Source of the DNA: CAIQPV01 sp964480365
GTDB lineage: Bacteria; Pseudomonadota; Gammaproteobacteria; Burkholderiales; Gallionellaceae
NCBI GenBank assembly: GCA_964480365.1
Contig: CAYZPM010000007.1
Span: 26,298 to 90,297, forward strand
Direction: 5' to 3'
DNA: 64,000 bases
Position numbers and translations under genes: made by a program. Below the pieces are notes generated by a model. That model made no database searches. It was not told the DNA's origin and worked only from the letters and a program-made list of their open reading frames with translations. The number at the start of each line of letters is the position of its first letter. The stretch's first letter is position 1. Below, in pieces: positions 8,917-17,717 of this stretch.

Positions 8917-9502
8917 TGGGATATCCTGTAAATACCGAACCGGCCTTGATGAAATCGTTTTCCTTGGTCCTTACATATTCTTTGATCACCGCATTACTAC
9001 CCAAAAAAGTCCCCCGCCTAACTAGAGTGCCGCCGTTAATAATGGCCGCAGTTGATATATGACAATAATCTTCAACAACCGCATCATGTTCGACCAGCGC
9101 TTTGGTATTGATAATGCAGTTGCACCCAATGGTGGCGCGAGAGTTAATTAACGCATCGTGCATAACAATCGTCCCTTCGCCTATAAATACATGCTTGGAC
9201 ACATAGGCTCTTGGTGAAATAACGGCTGGAAGTATAAATCCAAGTGATTTGGCATATTCAAAAAGTCGGATTCGTATTGATGGACTTTTAATCTGCCCGA
9301 TGGTTACAAGCGCGTAATCGAAGCATAAACGAAGTTCAGGAAGATTTTCGTCGCTGCCAAGAACCGAATATCCACACAAATTTCCGCTGGCAATATTCTT
9401 GTCCACTATGCCAATAATTTCGAATTTATCCTCTTGCTCGATTACATCAATGCAAGAAGCACAATGCCCGCCGCCGCCAATCAGTATTAACTTGGGTTTC
9501 AT
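8909..9502 (-). CDS. Sugar O/N-acyltransferase, NeuD/PglD type (LegH-like)
   Basis: 197 residues. The N-terminal ~70 form a Rossmann-like sugar-binding part starting 'KLILIGGGGHCASCIDVI'; the rest is a left-handed beta-helix with hexapeptide repeats ('VFIGEGTIVMHDALINSRATIG', 'STAAIINGGTLVRRGTFLGSNAVI'). In the legionaminate route the LegH/PglD-type enzyme acetylates the 4-amino group made by the aminotransferase; NeuD-type O-acetylation is the alternative. Start ATG overlaps the aminotransferase stop by one base (TAATG). Confidence 0.85.
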   Translation of the reverse strand: MKPKLILIGGGGHCASCIDVIEQEDKFEIIGIVDKNIASGNLCGYSVLGSDENLPELRLCFDYALVTIGQIKSPSIRIRLFEYAKSLGFILPAVISPRAYVSKHVFIGEGTIVMHDALINSRATIGCNCIINTKALVEHDAVVEDYCHISTAAIINGGTLVRRGTFLGSNAVIKEYVRTKENDFIKAGSVFTGYPND

Positions 9503-10650
9503 TAGACTCTCGCGCTACTTGGAATATTGACGACTCGATCTTCCAGCCACTTGGCATTGGACAAATCGGAAGATTGGCAATCGTGGAACATGGTAAGTTC
9601 GCTCATCAAACGCCAAATTGGTCGCGACATCACTCCTGCCTCATTGAGTTCTTTCAAAAAGGTATCACGTGCTTGCTTGTCTTCCAGAATAAGGGCGTTG
9701 AGCCAATAGTTCGAACTTGCCTGAGCTGGCTCTGTCACGAAGGTGATATTTGAACTCGAAAAGAACTCCGCGTAAGCCAATGCTATTGTCCGTTTGCTTT
9801 TCAGAAAATGCGGCAAGCTCTCCATCTGCGCGCATCCCAAAGCAGCGTTGATATTTGGTAGCCGGTAGTTGTAGCCGATCTCGTCGTGGATGAACTCATA
9901 GGGATGCGGCTGTTTTGCGGTCGTAGTGATATGTTTCGCACGCTTCGCCAGAGTTTCATCATCCGTAATAATCATCCCGCCGCCGCCCGTCGTGATGGTT
10001 TTGTTGCCATTGAAGCTGAATGCGGCGAGCTTGCCAAATGTCCCGGTATGCTTCCCTTGGTAATAACTACCCAGGCTTTCGGCGGCATCTTCAATAAGCG
10101 GTATGCGGAACTCTTCACAAACTCCGGCTATTTCATCAATCCGGCATGGCAATCCAAATGTGTGCATGGGAACGACAGCAGAAATTTTTCGCCCGGTTGT
10201 TTTGTTGGTACAACCAGAAGCTGTTCGAGTTGTATTAGAAGAAAGGAAAGAACGCAAACTGCTTGGACTCATTCCAAGCGTATTTCGATCTACATCGACG
10301 AAAATAGGTTTTGCTCCGCAATAACTGATCGCATTGCAGGTGGCGATGAAGGACAAAGGCTGCGTGATCACTTCATCATCCTGATTTACTCCAACCAGTT
10401 TTAAAGCAATGTGCAGCGCAGCCGTGCCGTTGACCGTAGCAATTGCGTATTTTGCTCCCGTATATTCCGCCATCAACTGCTCAAATCGATCCACGTATTT
10501 ACCCACGCTGGATACAAACGTCGAATCGATACAATCGATCACATACGCTTTCTCATTGCCGACGAATTTCGGCTCATGCAGCGGAATAAATTCCGTTGTC
10601 TGATACAGGCTGCGGATAAAATCGACTATGTCTTGATGCTTCATATTCAT
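9502..10650 (-). CDS. LegC-family PLP aminotransferase (DegT/DnrJ/EryC1)
   Basis: About 382 residues from the ATG at 10650 (MNMKHQDIVDFIRSLY). PLP-enzyme motifs include 'NGTAALHIAL', 'EDAAESLGS' and the Schiff-base lysine region 'FSFNGNKTITTGGGGMIIT'. The N-terminal 'FIPLHEPKFVGNEKAYVIDCIDSTFVSSVG' is typical of LegC. It would aminate the 4-keto sugar made by the LegB-like dehydratase. The frame is open to 10746 but that part overlaps the upstream gene; the ATG at 10650 lies just after that gene's stop, and an ATG at 10644 is equally possible. Confidence 0.88.
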   Translation of the reverse strand: MNMKHQDIVDFIRSLYQTTEFIPLHEPKFVGNEKAYVIDCIDSTFVSSVGKYVDRFEQLMAEYTGAKYAIATVNGTAALHIALKLVGVNQDDEVITQPLSFIATCNAISYCGAKPIFVDVDRNTLGMSPSSLRSFLSSNTTRTASGCTNKTTGRKISAVVPMHTFGLPCRIDEIAGVCEEFRIPLIEDAAESLGSYYQGKHTGTFGKLAAFSFNGNKTITTGGGGMIITDDETLAKRAKHITTTAKQPHPYEFIHDEIGYNYRLPNINAALGCAQMESLPHFLKSKRTIALAYAEFFSSSNITFVTEPAQASSNYWLNALILEDKQARDTFLKELNEAGVMSRPIWRLMSELTMFHDCQSSDLSNAKWLEDRVVNIPSSARV

Positions 10651-10652
10651 CT

Positions 10653-11873
10653 CTACATCTTTCCGTCGAGATACTTGCCGGTTTCCTTGTGCCCGAAATC
10701 CGGAATCATCTTGTGGAATAAAGCGACGATTTCTTCTTTGCTCCAACTCCCGGCGTTTTTTCGTTCGCCAATATATCGGGTAAAATCTTCGAGTGCCTGA
10801 TTATCGAATACCGGCTTATTTTTTATGACACCCAAATTATGAAACCTTGTCATATCGAGCGTTTCATTTTCCGTATAGAATTCCTCGAAATCTTTTTCCC
10901 CAGTCGTGTCGCTATCGGTGAACAGGCAAGGCCATTTTCCCTGCTTGGGCAATGTTGCTGCGAGCTGCCTTGCCTCGTCCTCGGATGTACATAGATAAGG
11001 TTCGTAACCTATCTGCCTAAGGTACTTAACCGCTATCTCGGCAAACGAAATCAAATGCAGCGCTTCGCTAAGTTTCGGAAAGAAAATATCCCTGTTCTCT
11101 CCAAAGATGCAAGACATGAGACACAGCTCGCCGGATTCCTTGGGTGTAACGAAATAACGTTTGATATCCTGTGGAGCAACAATGGGCTGGCATTTTTGAA
11201 TCCGCTGGTTGAAGCCATGCAGCAGCGAACCATCCGAAAAAGCCACATTGGCAAAGCGCGCCGTAGAGATATTGATATCCAGACTTCGCCTCATCAAGAA
11301 CATTTCCATGATTCGTTTCGATGCCCCCATCATGTTGACCGGGTTGGCTGCTTTGTCCGTCGAAACGCAGAAATATTTTTTTGACCGGCTAGCGGCAGAT
11401 TGAAGTAGCGTCTTTTCGGTGTTGAGGATATTGACATCAATCATGCGCATCAACGTAAACGGGTCTTTCTCGCTCCGCACGTGTTTTAGTGCAGAGAGGT
11501 TAAGCACATAGTCATATTGGCCGTCTGCTTTGATAAAGGCTTCATATTCAACCGATCCAACATCGAGTGCAAAGGTCTGAAAATCGCCCCCGATGTAGCC
11601 ATACGAGCTTCTGATATCCCGCACCAATTCCACCATGTTGTTTTCGCTGATATCAACAATGTGAAGTTTTCCGGGATTTCTCTTGAAAATTTCTTTGCTT
11701 ACTGCCTGCCCTATGGAGCCTGCCCCACCAATAACCAGAAAAGTTGAGGCAGCTACGATTTGTTTCAACTCGTTCTCGTGATGACTCACGTCCTCATCAA
11801 TCAGTTCATTTTCTCTACCAATAAGGGATAGGATCGACGGCATGGTTGCGTTCGTTAACATATTCCTGAACAC
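10653..11873 (-). CDS. Sugar-nucleotide 4,6-dehydratase, short-chain type (LegB-like)
   Basis: 406 residues. The NAD-binding loop is 'LVIGGAGSIGQAV', followed by 'HIVDISEN', 'NLSALKHVRSEKDPF' and 'VSTDKAANPVNMMGASKR'. The last has Met in place of the usual catalytic Tyr, as in WbpM/CapD-type 4,6-dehydratases (D-K-M triad). It would convert (probably GDP-) GlcNAc to the 4-keto-6-deoxy sugar, the first step of the nonulosonate cassette. ATGs at 11861 and 11843 are alternative starts; the family N-terminus does not settle it. Confidence 0.85.
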   Translation of the reverse strand: MFRNMLTNATMPSILSLIGRENELIDEDVSHHENELKQIVAASTFLVIGGAGSIGQAVSKEIFKRNPGKLHIVDISENNMVELVRDIRSSYGYIGGDFQTFALDVGSVEYEAFIKADGQYDYVLNLSALKHVRSEKDPFTLMRMIDVNILNTEKTLLQSAASRSKKYFCVSTDKAANPVNMMGASKRIMEMFLMRRSLDINISTARFANVAFSDGSLLHGFNQRIQKCQPIVAPQDIKRYFVTPKESGELCLMSCIFGENRDIFFPKLSEALHLISFAEIAVKYLRQIGYEPYLCTSEDEARQLAATLPKQGKWPCLFTDSDTTGEKDFEEFYTENETLDMTRFHNLGVIKNKPVFDNQALEDFTRYIGERKNAGSWSKEEIVALFHKMIPDFGHKETGKYLDGKM

Positions 11874-11879
11874 CCGATG

Positions 11880-12617
11880 TCAGGGTTTTCTGATTATCAG
11901 AAGTTTCATGGTAGAGAACATGTTTGTCCCGTAAAAAATATGGTGTGGGTTGCCGCGAAACGGTTCTGTCCAGGAGCGCATTGGATCATCCGTTTTGGGG
12001 ATGGGTTTCGACATGGAAAAGTCCACCCAGCGGCAACTCGCACCCATTTCAGCACATGTACTTTCCATCGTCTCCATGCTGAACATGTTATGCGCCTGCA
12101 CCCATTCCCCCTTGGGTGCCTGGCGGTAATTTAACAAGACATCTACAGGCTCCTCGTTAAAGGAACTGAATATGAAAGCCGCCCCGCCGTTATCCACAAG
12201 ACTCAACAGACTACTAACGACTTTTTCAGGCTCGCGAAAGAGGTACATGACGCCCAGCATCGTCACGGCTGTTGATGTGCCGATCTCATTAGCGACGCTT
12301 TCATCAAAAATATTGCGATTGTATATCGTTACATTCTTCAGATTTTCGTGTGCAAGCGATGCCAGCGACTGGATAGGGTCCATCCCCTTTAACGCGGTAC
12401 CGGCAAAGCGCTTCTGGGCGTGATGAAGAAATGCCCCATTCGCGCAGCCGACATCAAGAAGCGAAGCGGGTTTGCCCAACTCGCGTTCAATTTCATCCAG
12501 CGTGAGGCTGAAATATTCTTTGGGATTTTCGTAAAAATCGAGGGTTTGATATATGGCCTCGTCGGCGGCTTTGTTATCCACCAGATGTTCATTGGGATTG
12601 GAGAAATTCTTATTCAC
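11880..12617 (-). CDS. Class I SAM-dependent methyltransferase
   Basis: 245 residues starting at GTG (12617). Motif I is 'SLLDVGCANGAFLHHA' near residue 52, then 'LKGMDPIQ' and 'TMLGVMYLFREPEKVV', the usual strand order. The C-terminal part ('EWVQAHNMFSMETMESTCAEMG') resembles methyltransferases acting on small molecules or sugars. It sits between an oxidoreductase and the LegB-like gene, so a sugar methylation role is plausible but unproved. The GTG overlaps the TGA of the short frame upstream (GTGA). Confidence 0.8.
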   Translation of the reverse strand: MNKNFSNPNEHLVDNKAADEAIYQTLDFYENPKEYFSLTLDEIERELGKPASLLDVGCANGAFLHHAQKRFAGTALKGMDPIQSLASLAHENLKNVTIYNRNIFDESVANEIGTSTAVTMLGVMYLFREPEKVVSSLLSLVDNGGAAFIFSSFNEEPVDVLLNYRQAPKGEWVQAHNMFSMETMESTCAEMGASCRWVDFSMSKPIPKTDDPMRSWTEPFRGNPHHIFYGTNMFSTMKLLIIRKP

Positions 12618-12703
12618 GCTGGCAGCACCTTTCGTCTCACAAGCAAAACACCTACAGATGGATCAGGCAGACCTGCGGCCTTTAGTGCTTGTATTCTCTT
12701 CAC
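12614..12703 (-). CDS. Short ORF coupled to the methyltransferase start (possible gene remnant)
   Basis: A frame of 29 codons from GTG at 12703 reads VKRIQALKAAGLPDPSVGVL followed by LVRRKVLPA and ends in a TGA overlapping the methyltransferase GTG. The composition is protein-like and the GTGA overlap is typical of coupled genes. The frame opens after a TGA inside the 3' end of the oxidoreductase gene. It may be the tail of a lost gene or a short leader; no function is assigned. Confidence 0.25.
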   Translation of the reverse strand: MKRIQALKAAGLPDPSVGVLLVRRKVLPA

Positions 12704-12722
12704 GGCTTGTTCGATTTTCCGG

Positions 12723-13685
12723 CTATGAGTAAATCGATTGTGTCAGCCGCATGGTCACCAAAGCGTCCTCCAGGGTCGGCAATTCGGTCTGCTGCCCTGT
12801 GGTTGCAAGAACGGCTAGTTCGGCCTGCCTGCGCAGACCGGCCTTGAACTGGATATCCTGATTGTCATCCGCTATCGGCTCAAGCACTCTTTTCCCTGCC
12901 AACAGATATGCGGCCCTTTCTAGCGGTCGGATTTCCCAGCGCTTTGCCGGTGTGTTCACCGTGACTGCCCATGGGCCGGGGCCATCCCAAATGGCTTCAT
13001 ACAAACCTATATCGCCCGAATCGAAACTGACCTTGGCGGCGACATAATGCGGCTGCTTTTGATTCCAGCGAATGATGTGATCCACTCCCGTTACCTTACC
13101 TCTGCCCAGTAGCATGAAATAGTCAATGAGATGTATAGAGCATGCGTGAAACCAATTATCAACCACTAACTGGGGATGTCCAATTTGCAGGGCGAGTTCC
13201 AGGCTTTGCTGGTCTTGTACTTTGATCAAGCGAGGCCCCGTTTGTCCCGCCAAATCCGCGACCACTGCCCGCGTGGCGCCATAATGCCTCCGATTTAAGG
13301 CAACATAAGCGCGACAGCCTTTACCACGAGCATCTGACGCAATTGCCTCCGCGTCTGCCAGATTATAGCCTGCCGGTTTCTCTATCAAAGCAGCCCATGG
13401 ATACTCAAAGCAGGCATTACAGGTTTCCTTTGTTGCAAGTATGGATACGGTAACCACTACCAGATTAGCCGCAGTTTTTTCGTACAACTCCGCAATGGAA
13501 TCGCAAACATGTGGAAGATTAAACTCCTTTGCAAGCGCCTCTGCACGGGAGCGGGTTCGGCTGTAAATCCCCACGACTTCAACTCCGAGTATGTCCTGAA
13601 AGGCACGAATATGCTCACGCGCCATATAACCGGCACCAATGATTGCCACTTTACAATGTGTTTCTGAATGGTCAATATTTGCCAT
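12723..13685 (-). CDS. Gfo/Idh/MocA-family oxidoreductase
   Basis: 320 residues. The N-terminal Rossmann domain starts 'CKVAIIGAGYMAREHIRAFQ', with 'GIYSRTRSRAEALA' and 'ALIEKPAGYNLADAEAI' (the EKP motif that is near-universal in the family). The C-terminal half is the alpha/beta substrate domain ending at 'ALVTMRLTQSIYS'. Members oxidise or reduce sugars or sugar nucleotides with NAD(P). It is the second of two adjacent paralogues in the locus; a role in making a further modified sugar is inference. Confidence 0.85.
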   Translation of the reverse strand: MANIDHSETHCKVAIIGAGYMAREHIRAFQDILGVEVVGIYSRTRSRAEALAKEFNLPHVCDSIAELYEKTAANLVVVTVSILATKETCNACFEYPWAALIEKPAGYNLADAEAIASDARGKGCRAYVALNRRHYGATRAVVADLAGQTGPRLIKVQDQQSLELALQIGHPQLVVDNWFHACSIHLIDYFMLLGRGKVTGVDHIIRWNQKQPHYVAAKVSFDSGDIGLYEAIWDGPGPWAVTVNTPAKRWEIRPLERAAYLLAGKRVLEPIADDNQDIQFKAGLRRQAELAVLATTGQQTELPTLEDALVTMRLTQSIYS

Positions 13686-13729
13686 GATTATTTAGAAGTG
13701 CCTTTTAGTTAGTCTGACTACGCACTTGC

Positions 13730-14743
13730 TCAAGCCCACGGAAAAATCCGACTTCGATCCAGATTCTCATCCGCACGTACTGGCACATTACCATTCTCTG
13801 CGGACTGATATGCCGCAACCAATAACTCTACCGCTCTACGTCCTTCTTCCCCGGATACATTATTTTCACCATCCAATAATGCTTTGAGCAAGACGCCTAT
13901 TGAATCAAGTGCACCCGCAGGATGTATCGTGTGCCGCATATTCACGGCAGGCATCGCGTATCGGGTCGTGGGCAAATCGCGGTATTGCTCTTCCCGTACT
14001 GTAGATTGCAGGTCTCCAGTTAGGTCGTTGACTATAATCATTCCGTTCCGACACGCATAAATAGAGGAAATCCCATGCCCCTGATCGTCGCCGATTTCCA
14101 GATAAAGGCGCTTGCCGCTCGCGGTAACCGCCCGGATAGACCCGGCTCGATCGTGAAACTGGGGGCCGCGCGGGTTGGGAACGTCTGCGGAAGAAAACCA
14201 TGCGGTAGTTTCCACGATGTCTTCCCCCGTCAAAAATCGGAAGGCATCGAAATAATGCGTGCCGTTCATGGCAAAGCCAAAATTGCCGGCTACCACGGTC
14301 ATGCTCGTCAAACCGCCATAGGCTTCCGTCGCCAGCAGCCGTTTAGGTTCGGTGAATTGTTCCAGAAACCGCATATGGTGATTGACCGCCAGCCTGACAC
14401 CGTAACGTTGGCAGGCTTCAATCATGCGATCACACTCTTCCAGCGAAACAGCCATCGGCTTTTCGACGAGAATGTATTTGACACCCCGCTCTGCCGCCAT
14501 ACATGTCAACACACGATGGGAATCAGCCGTAGTGGCGATGATCAAACATTCCGGCTTGGCTTCTGCATAGAGCAGTTCTAGGTCATTAAATAACAAATGG
14601 TCGTGCAAGGCATGTTCGTCCTGAGCCAGCTTTAATGAATTTGGATGGACATCAAAAACACCCGTCAACTCCAAACCAGCCTGACGCACGATTTGAATAT
14701 GGCGCCGCCCCATGCGTCCTACACCAATTATTGCTGTGTTCAT
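13730..14743 (-). CDS. Gfo/Idh/MocA-family oxidoreductase
   Basis: About 337 residues from the ATG at 14743 (MNTAIIGVGRMGRRHIQIVR). Rossmann loop GVGRMG, 'GVFDVHPNSLKLA', 'ILVEKPMAVSLEECDRMI' (EKP motif) and 'GVRLAVNHHMRFLEQF' fit the family. The frame extends seven codons upstream to a GTG at 14764; the family N-terminus favours the ATG. Paired with the paralogue at 12723-13685, it may act on a locus-specific sugar nucleotide; the substrate is unknown. Confidence 0.85.
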   Translation of the reverse strand: MNTAIIGVGRMGRRHIQIVRQAGLELTGVFDVHPNSLKLAQDEHALHDHLLFNDLELLYAEAKPECLIIATTADSHRVLTCMAAERGVKYILVEKPMAVSLEECDRMIEACQRYGVRLAVNHHMRFLEQFTEPKRLLATEAYGGLTSMTVVAGNFGFAMNGTHYFDAFRFLTGEDIVETTAWFSSADVPNPRGPQFHDRAGSIRAVTASGKRLYLEIGDDQGHGISSIYACRNGMIIVNDLTGDLQSTVREEQYRDLPTTRYAMPAVNMRHTIHPAGALDSIGVLLKALLDGENNVSGEEGRRAVELLVAAYQSAENGNVPVRADENLDRSRIFPWA

Positions 14744-14838
14744 ATGGTTATCTGTCTTTCTCACTCATAAGTCAGAAGATACGAGACCCTCGGATGCCAA
14801 AAGAACTTCTTAGACATATTCAACCTGAATATAAGACT

Positions 14839-15576
14839 TCATTCAGAATAGTGCAGTATATCGCTCACTAGCTTTTCCAGATGTTTTGCCAGTAATTGGT
14901 TGCCCTGAACGCTCAAGTGTTCTCCGTCATCCAGAATATGACTCTCCGAGTCTTCCTGATTCTGAATCAATTCGTTCAGTTCTACCACATGCACTCCCGG
15001 TCGCGATTTGATTTGATCCAGAACATTGTTGTACAAACGCACATTTTCCTGCAAACCTGGCGACCTACTTTCCACAAAGTCTGGCGGAAAAACAATTTTT
15101 ACAAAGATGAGAGCCTTTACGCCATCTTGACGGGCCAATTCAACCAGTTTTGCAACCGTATCACGATATTGTTGAAGCGGGGTATAGACTTTGTTGGGTG
15201 ATGCGGAAATAATTTGTCGCCGATATTTATGAACAAACTTCAGCAACATTTCCCGAATAGCACGTACACGAATCCTTCCAACAAAAGCTCGCTGTTTTGG
15301 CAAAAATACTCTGGGGGCACAATCAGTAATACCGACCTGGACAATAACGATTTCCGATTTCCGCCATGAAACATATTCTTGCCATTCGGTAGCCACATCA
15401 GTAATTGTTCTGGAACGCTTCCCCTTTTCAATGACGACAGGCGCATTTTTACCCAGCAGATTTCTAAGGGAGACATCCAAAAGATACGGGTATGTCTCTT
15501 CATAGCTAATATCGCCAAGGTGTTCCGGCCTCGGTAACGATAGCGAGTCTGCAAGAATAACTATTTTTTTTAACAT
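14839..15576 (-). CDS. SGNH/GDSL-type hydrolase
   Basis: About 245 residues from ATG 15576 (MLKKIVILADSLSLPRPEHL). 'LADSLSL' matches the block I serine motif (here ADSLS in place of GDS), 'VQVGITDCAPR' sits where the block III G-x-N-D motif would be, and 'DDGEHLSVQGNQLLAKHL' near the C-terminus supplies the DxxH-type Asp and His. There is no signal peptide, so it would be cytoplasmic. In polysaccharide loci such proteins act as acyl esterases or acyltransferases. It starts 17 bases after the wzt-like gene; the frame is open further upstream into that gene, but the family N-terminus decides the start. Confidence 0.7.
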   Translation of the reverse strand: MLKKIVILADSLSLPRPEHLGDISYEETYPYLLDVSLRNLLGKNAPVVIEKGKRSRTITDVATEWQEYVSWRKSEIVIVQVGITDCAPRVFLPKQRAFVGRIRVRAIREMLLKFVHKYRRQIISASPNKVYTPLQQYRDTVAKLVELARQDGVKALIFVKIVFPPDFVESRSPGLQENVRLYNNVLDQIKSRPGVHVVELNELIQNQEDSESHILDDGEHLSVQGNQLLAKHLEKLVSDILHYSE

Positions 15577-15593
15577 GTGTACTTGGCCGATTT

Positions 15594-16853
15594 CTATTCT
15601 GTGTAGTTCCAGTGCAAGGGAATATGTACATATCCAGGCCAATGTGTTCTGAAGGACGATCTGATGTTTACAATCTCCAGCGCTAATACCTCTTCGCACA
15701 AATCCAACGCCCCCTTACCCTGCTGAGATATGGCGGCTGTTATTGTGTAACGCCCCGGCACTAAAAGTGGCGCTGGAAAATCTATTGAGGCTGATTTTAT
15801 TCCGGGCTTTTCAAGTTTCGTAGATGAGCTGTCCGCATCTCTGTTATCGGAGAGTAACACTATCTCGCCAGAGGCATTCCGCATTAAGAATCCAGCGTAA
15901 CCTCCTGGTAAATCCTTGGATATTTTGAACACAATTTTTATTGTAAATTTCTCGTCAACTTCCAGTTCTCTTTGAATAAGATCATCAGATTTATCATGCA
16001 AACTTACCCCAAGAACCTGATAGGGTTTGTCAGGATCATCCGGAAAAACTGCTGAAGACATCCGTTCGCCTGCTGAACTATTGAGGTAATAATTAACCAC
16101 CTCTTCAGTGGGCCCCTGTGATATTACCTGACCTGCTGACAGTAGCACGGCACGCTGGCACAACCTACTAATGGTGTTCATGTTATGACTCACAAATAAA
16201 ACTGTCCTGCCTTCTTTGCCCACATCTTCCATCTTCCCCATGCATTTTTTCTGGAACTGCGCGTCACCCACAGCCAGTACCTCGTCCACGATGAGTATCT
16301 CCGGTTCCAGATGCGCCGCCACGGAAAATGCCAATCGCACATACATGCCACTGGAATAGTGCTTGACCGGGGTATCGAGAAATCTTTCGACTTCAGCAAA
16401 AGCAACAATCTCATCAAATTTCTTCTTGATCTCAGTCTTGCTCATGCCGAGAATCGCGCCGTTCAAGAAGATATTTTCCCGTCCGGTGAGCTCTGGATGA
16501 AAGCCGGTGCCGACTTCCAGCAGACTGGCCACGCGCCCCTTGATAGAAACTTTTCCAGATGTCGGCTCGGTAATGCGACTCAGAATTTTCAGCAGGGTAG
16601 ATTTCCCTGCCCCATTGCGCCCGATGATTCCCACCCGGTCACCCTGTTTAATGTCGAAACTGACATCTTTAAGCGCCCAAAATTCTTCGTGTGCAGTATC
16701 ACTTTCTGGCGAAGAAAAAGGGTGGCATAGCTTATGGGTGAAACGCTTTGCACCATTCGCCAGTACATCGCGCAAAGCGATGTAGCGCTCTTGCTTCTGA
16801 TGGCCGATGATGTATTTCTTGGAGAGACTCTCAACAGAGATAACAGATGACAT
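15594..16853 (-). CDS. wzt: ABC transporter ATP-binding protein of polysaccharide export (Wzt type)
   Basis: 419 residues. The ATPase domain (about 1-250) has Walker A 'GRNGAGKST', the signature 'HYSSGMYVRLAF', Walker B 'ILIVDEVLAVGDA' and the switch 'LFVSHNMN'. The remaining ~165 residues form a beta-sandwich C-terminal domain like the Wzt carbohydrate-binding domain, which recognises the finished O-antigen or capsule chain. It pairs with the Wzm permease at 17723-18562. Its ATG overlaps the stop of a leftover wzm tail (TGATG), showing the ancestral wzm-wzt junction; a toxin-antitoxin pair now separates the two. Confidence 0.92.
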   Translation of the reverse strand: MSSVISVESLSKKYIIGHQKQERYIALRDVLANGAKRFTHKLCHPFSSPESDTAHEEFWALKDVSFDIKQGDRVGIIGRNGAGKSTLLKILSRITEPTSGKVSIKGRVASLLEVGTGFHPELTGRENIFLNGAILGMSKTEIKKKFDEIVAFAEVERFLDTPVKHYSSGMYVRLAFSVAAHLEPEILIVDEVLAVGDAQFQKKCMGKMEDVGKEGRTVLFVSHNMNTISRLCQRAVLLSAGQVISQGPTEEVVNYYLNSSAGERMSSAVFPDDPDKPYQVLGVSLHDKSDDLIQRELEVDEKFTIKIVFKISKDLPGGYAGFLMRNASGEIVLLSDNRDADSSSTKLEKPGIKSASIDFPAPLLVPGRYTITAAISQQGKGALDLCEEVLALEIVNIRSSFRTHWPGYVHIPLHWNYTE

Positions 16854-16904
16854 CAGATTACGTCCACAAAAGTTTTTTCCGTTTTACGGAAGTAAATAAT
16901 TCCG
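16848..16904 (-). repeat. Duplicated wzm 3' end, copy A (abutting wzt)
   Basis: The minus strand here reads ATT ATT TAC TTC CGT... and ends GAC GTA ATC TGA, translating as IIYFRKTEKTFVDVI-stop. It matches the true wzm terminus at 17718-17774 with about five mismatches in roughly 57 bases, nearly all at third codon positions (one V/A replacement). Its TGA overlaps the wzt ATG. The protein-level likeness may continue to about 16914. It is a leftover of a wzm gene whose body is gone. Confidence 0.85.
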
Positions 16905-16914
16905 GTGGAAAAGA

Positions 16915-17397
16915 TCACGCCCAACCCCGACGCTCAATTTCAGCAATCATTTTGTTGGCGGCAGTCATAAGTGTAGGCACAAAATCATGGCCGGTTTGCA
17001 GAGCGCTTGTGAGCACAAGCAGATCTTCAACATATTCGTGAATCATCTGGTTTCTGAGGGAGCGCATGGTCATCCATTCGTCAACAGATTGGATCAGTTC
17101 CAAGCGTTCTGCCCGATCAAGATTGTCAATGACTGCGCCTGATTTTTCACCAAGAGTGTCCAAGAGCAAGGGCAACAGCTTGTCGCCCACAGTGTCTTGA
17201 AGGCGACCAAATCTACTGACAAAAGCCTCTACCCGCTCCGCAAGATCGGGGTTTTCTTCGAGCAGAGTCGCTTGCTCTATGGTAAACGAAGAAGCTCTGA
17301 ACAGGCGCTGATCCGTGGTGGCGAGGTGACGGCATTCGTTGCGCACGACCCGAGCCAAAAATTGCAGACGCAATGCGACCTTGGGTTCCATTGTCAT
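16915..17397 (-). CDS. HEPN-domain toxin of a MNT-HEPN pair (HepT-like)
   Basis: 160 residues, helical, with 'RSLRNQMIHEYVEDLL' near residue 112. This contains R-x4-H-x-Y, the exact catalytic motif of HepT-type HEPN ribonucleases. The start ATG overlaps the MNT gene stop (ATGA). In characterised pairs the HEPN protein is the RNase toxin and MntA inactivates it by adding AMP to the Tyr of this motif. It lies inside the polysaccharide export operon, between wzm and wzt, where it has no obvious metabolic role. Confidence 0.85.
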   Translation of the reverse strand: MTMEPKVALRLQFLARVVRNECRHLATTDQRLFRASSFTIEQATLLEENPDLAERVEAFVSRFGRLQDTVGDKLLPLLLDTLGEKSGAVIDNLDRAERLELIQSVDEWMTMRSLRNQMIHEYVEDLLVLTSALQTGHDFVPTLMTAANKMIAEIERRGWA

Positions 17398-17693
17398 AGT
17401 AATTGCCCTTCTTTGAAGGCGATTTCGTGAATAGGCAGGCGCATCAGGTTGGGCGCGCTGAGTAATACGTCCACTTTGCGTCCATACATGGCGCGCGACA
17501 CCAGCGCTGCCATTTGCGCAGCGATGCGCGCGGGATTAGCCACCGGCTCTTCCAGTTCAAGCATGAGGTCAATATCTCCCCCATGTGCCGTGTCATCAAG
17601 TCTAGAGCCAAAAACCCGCACACGGGATTGATCTCCTGCTACTTGGCGGGCAAATTGGCGAATAGCCTGGATTTGCTGGTTAGTCAGGCGCAT
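17394..17693 (-). CDS. MNT-domain nucleotidyltransferase antitoxin (MntA-like)
   Basis: 99 residues. 'RVRVFGSRLDDTAHGGDIDLML' near residue 25 has the GS(R)...DxD signature of minimal nucleotidyltransferases, the GS loop binding the triphosphate and the two aspartates binding metal. The length fits minimal MNT antitoxins. It is translationally coupled to the HEPN toxin downstream and begins 29 bases after the wzm stop. Confidence 0.87.
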   Translation of the reverse strand: MRLTNQQIQAIRQFARQVAGDQSRVRVFGSRLDDTAHGGDIDLMLELEEPVANPARIAAQMAALVSRAMYGRKVDVLLSAPNLMRLPIHEIAFKEGQLL

Positions 17694-17717
17694 GATTTAA
17701 AACATCCCGATCATATT

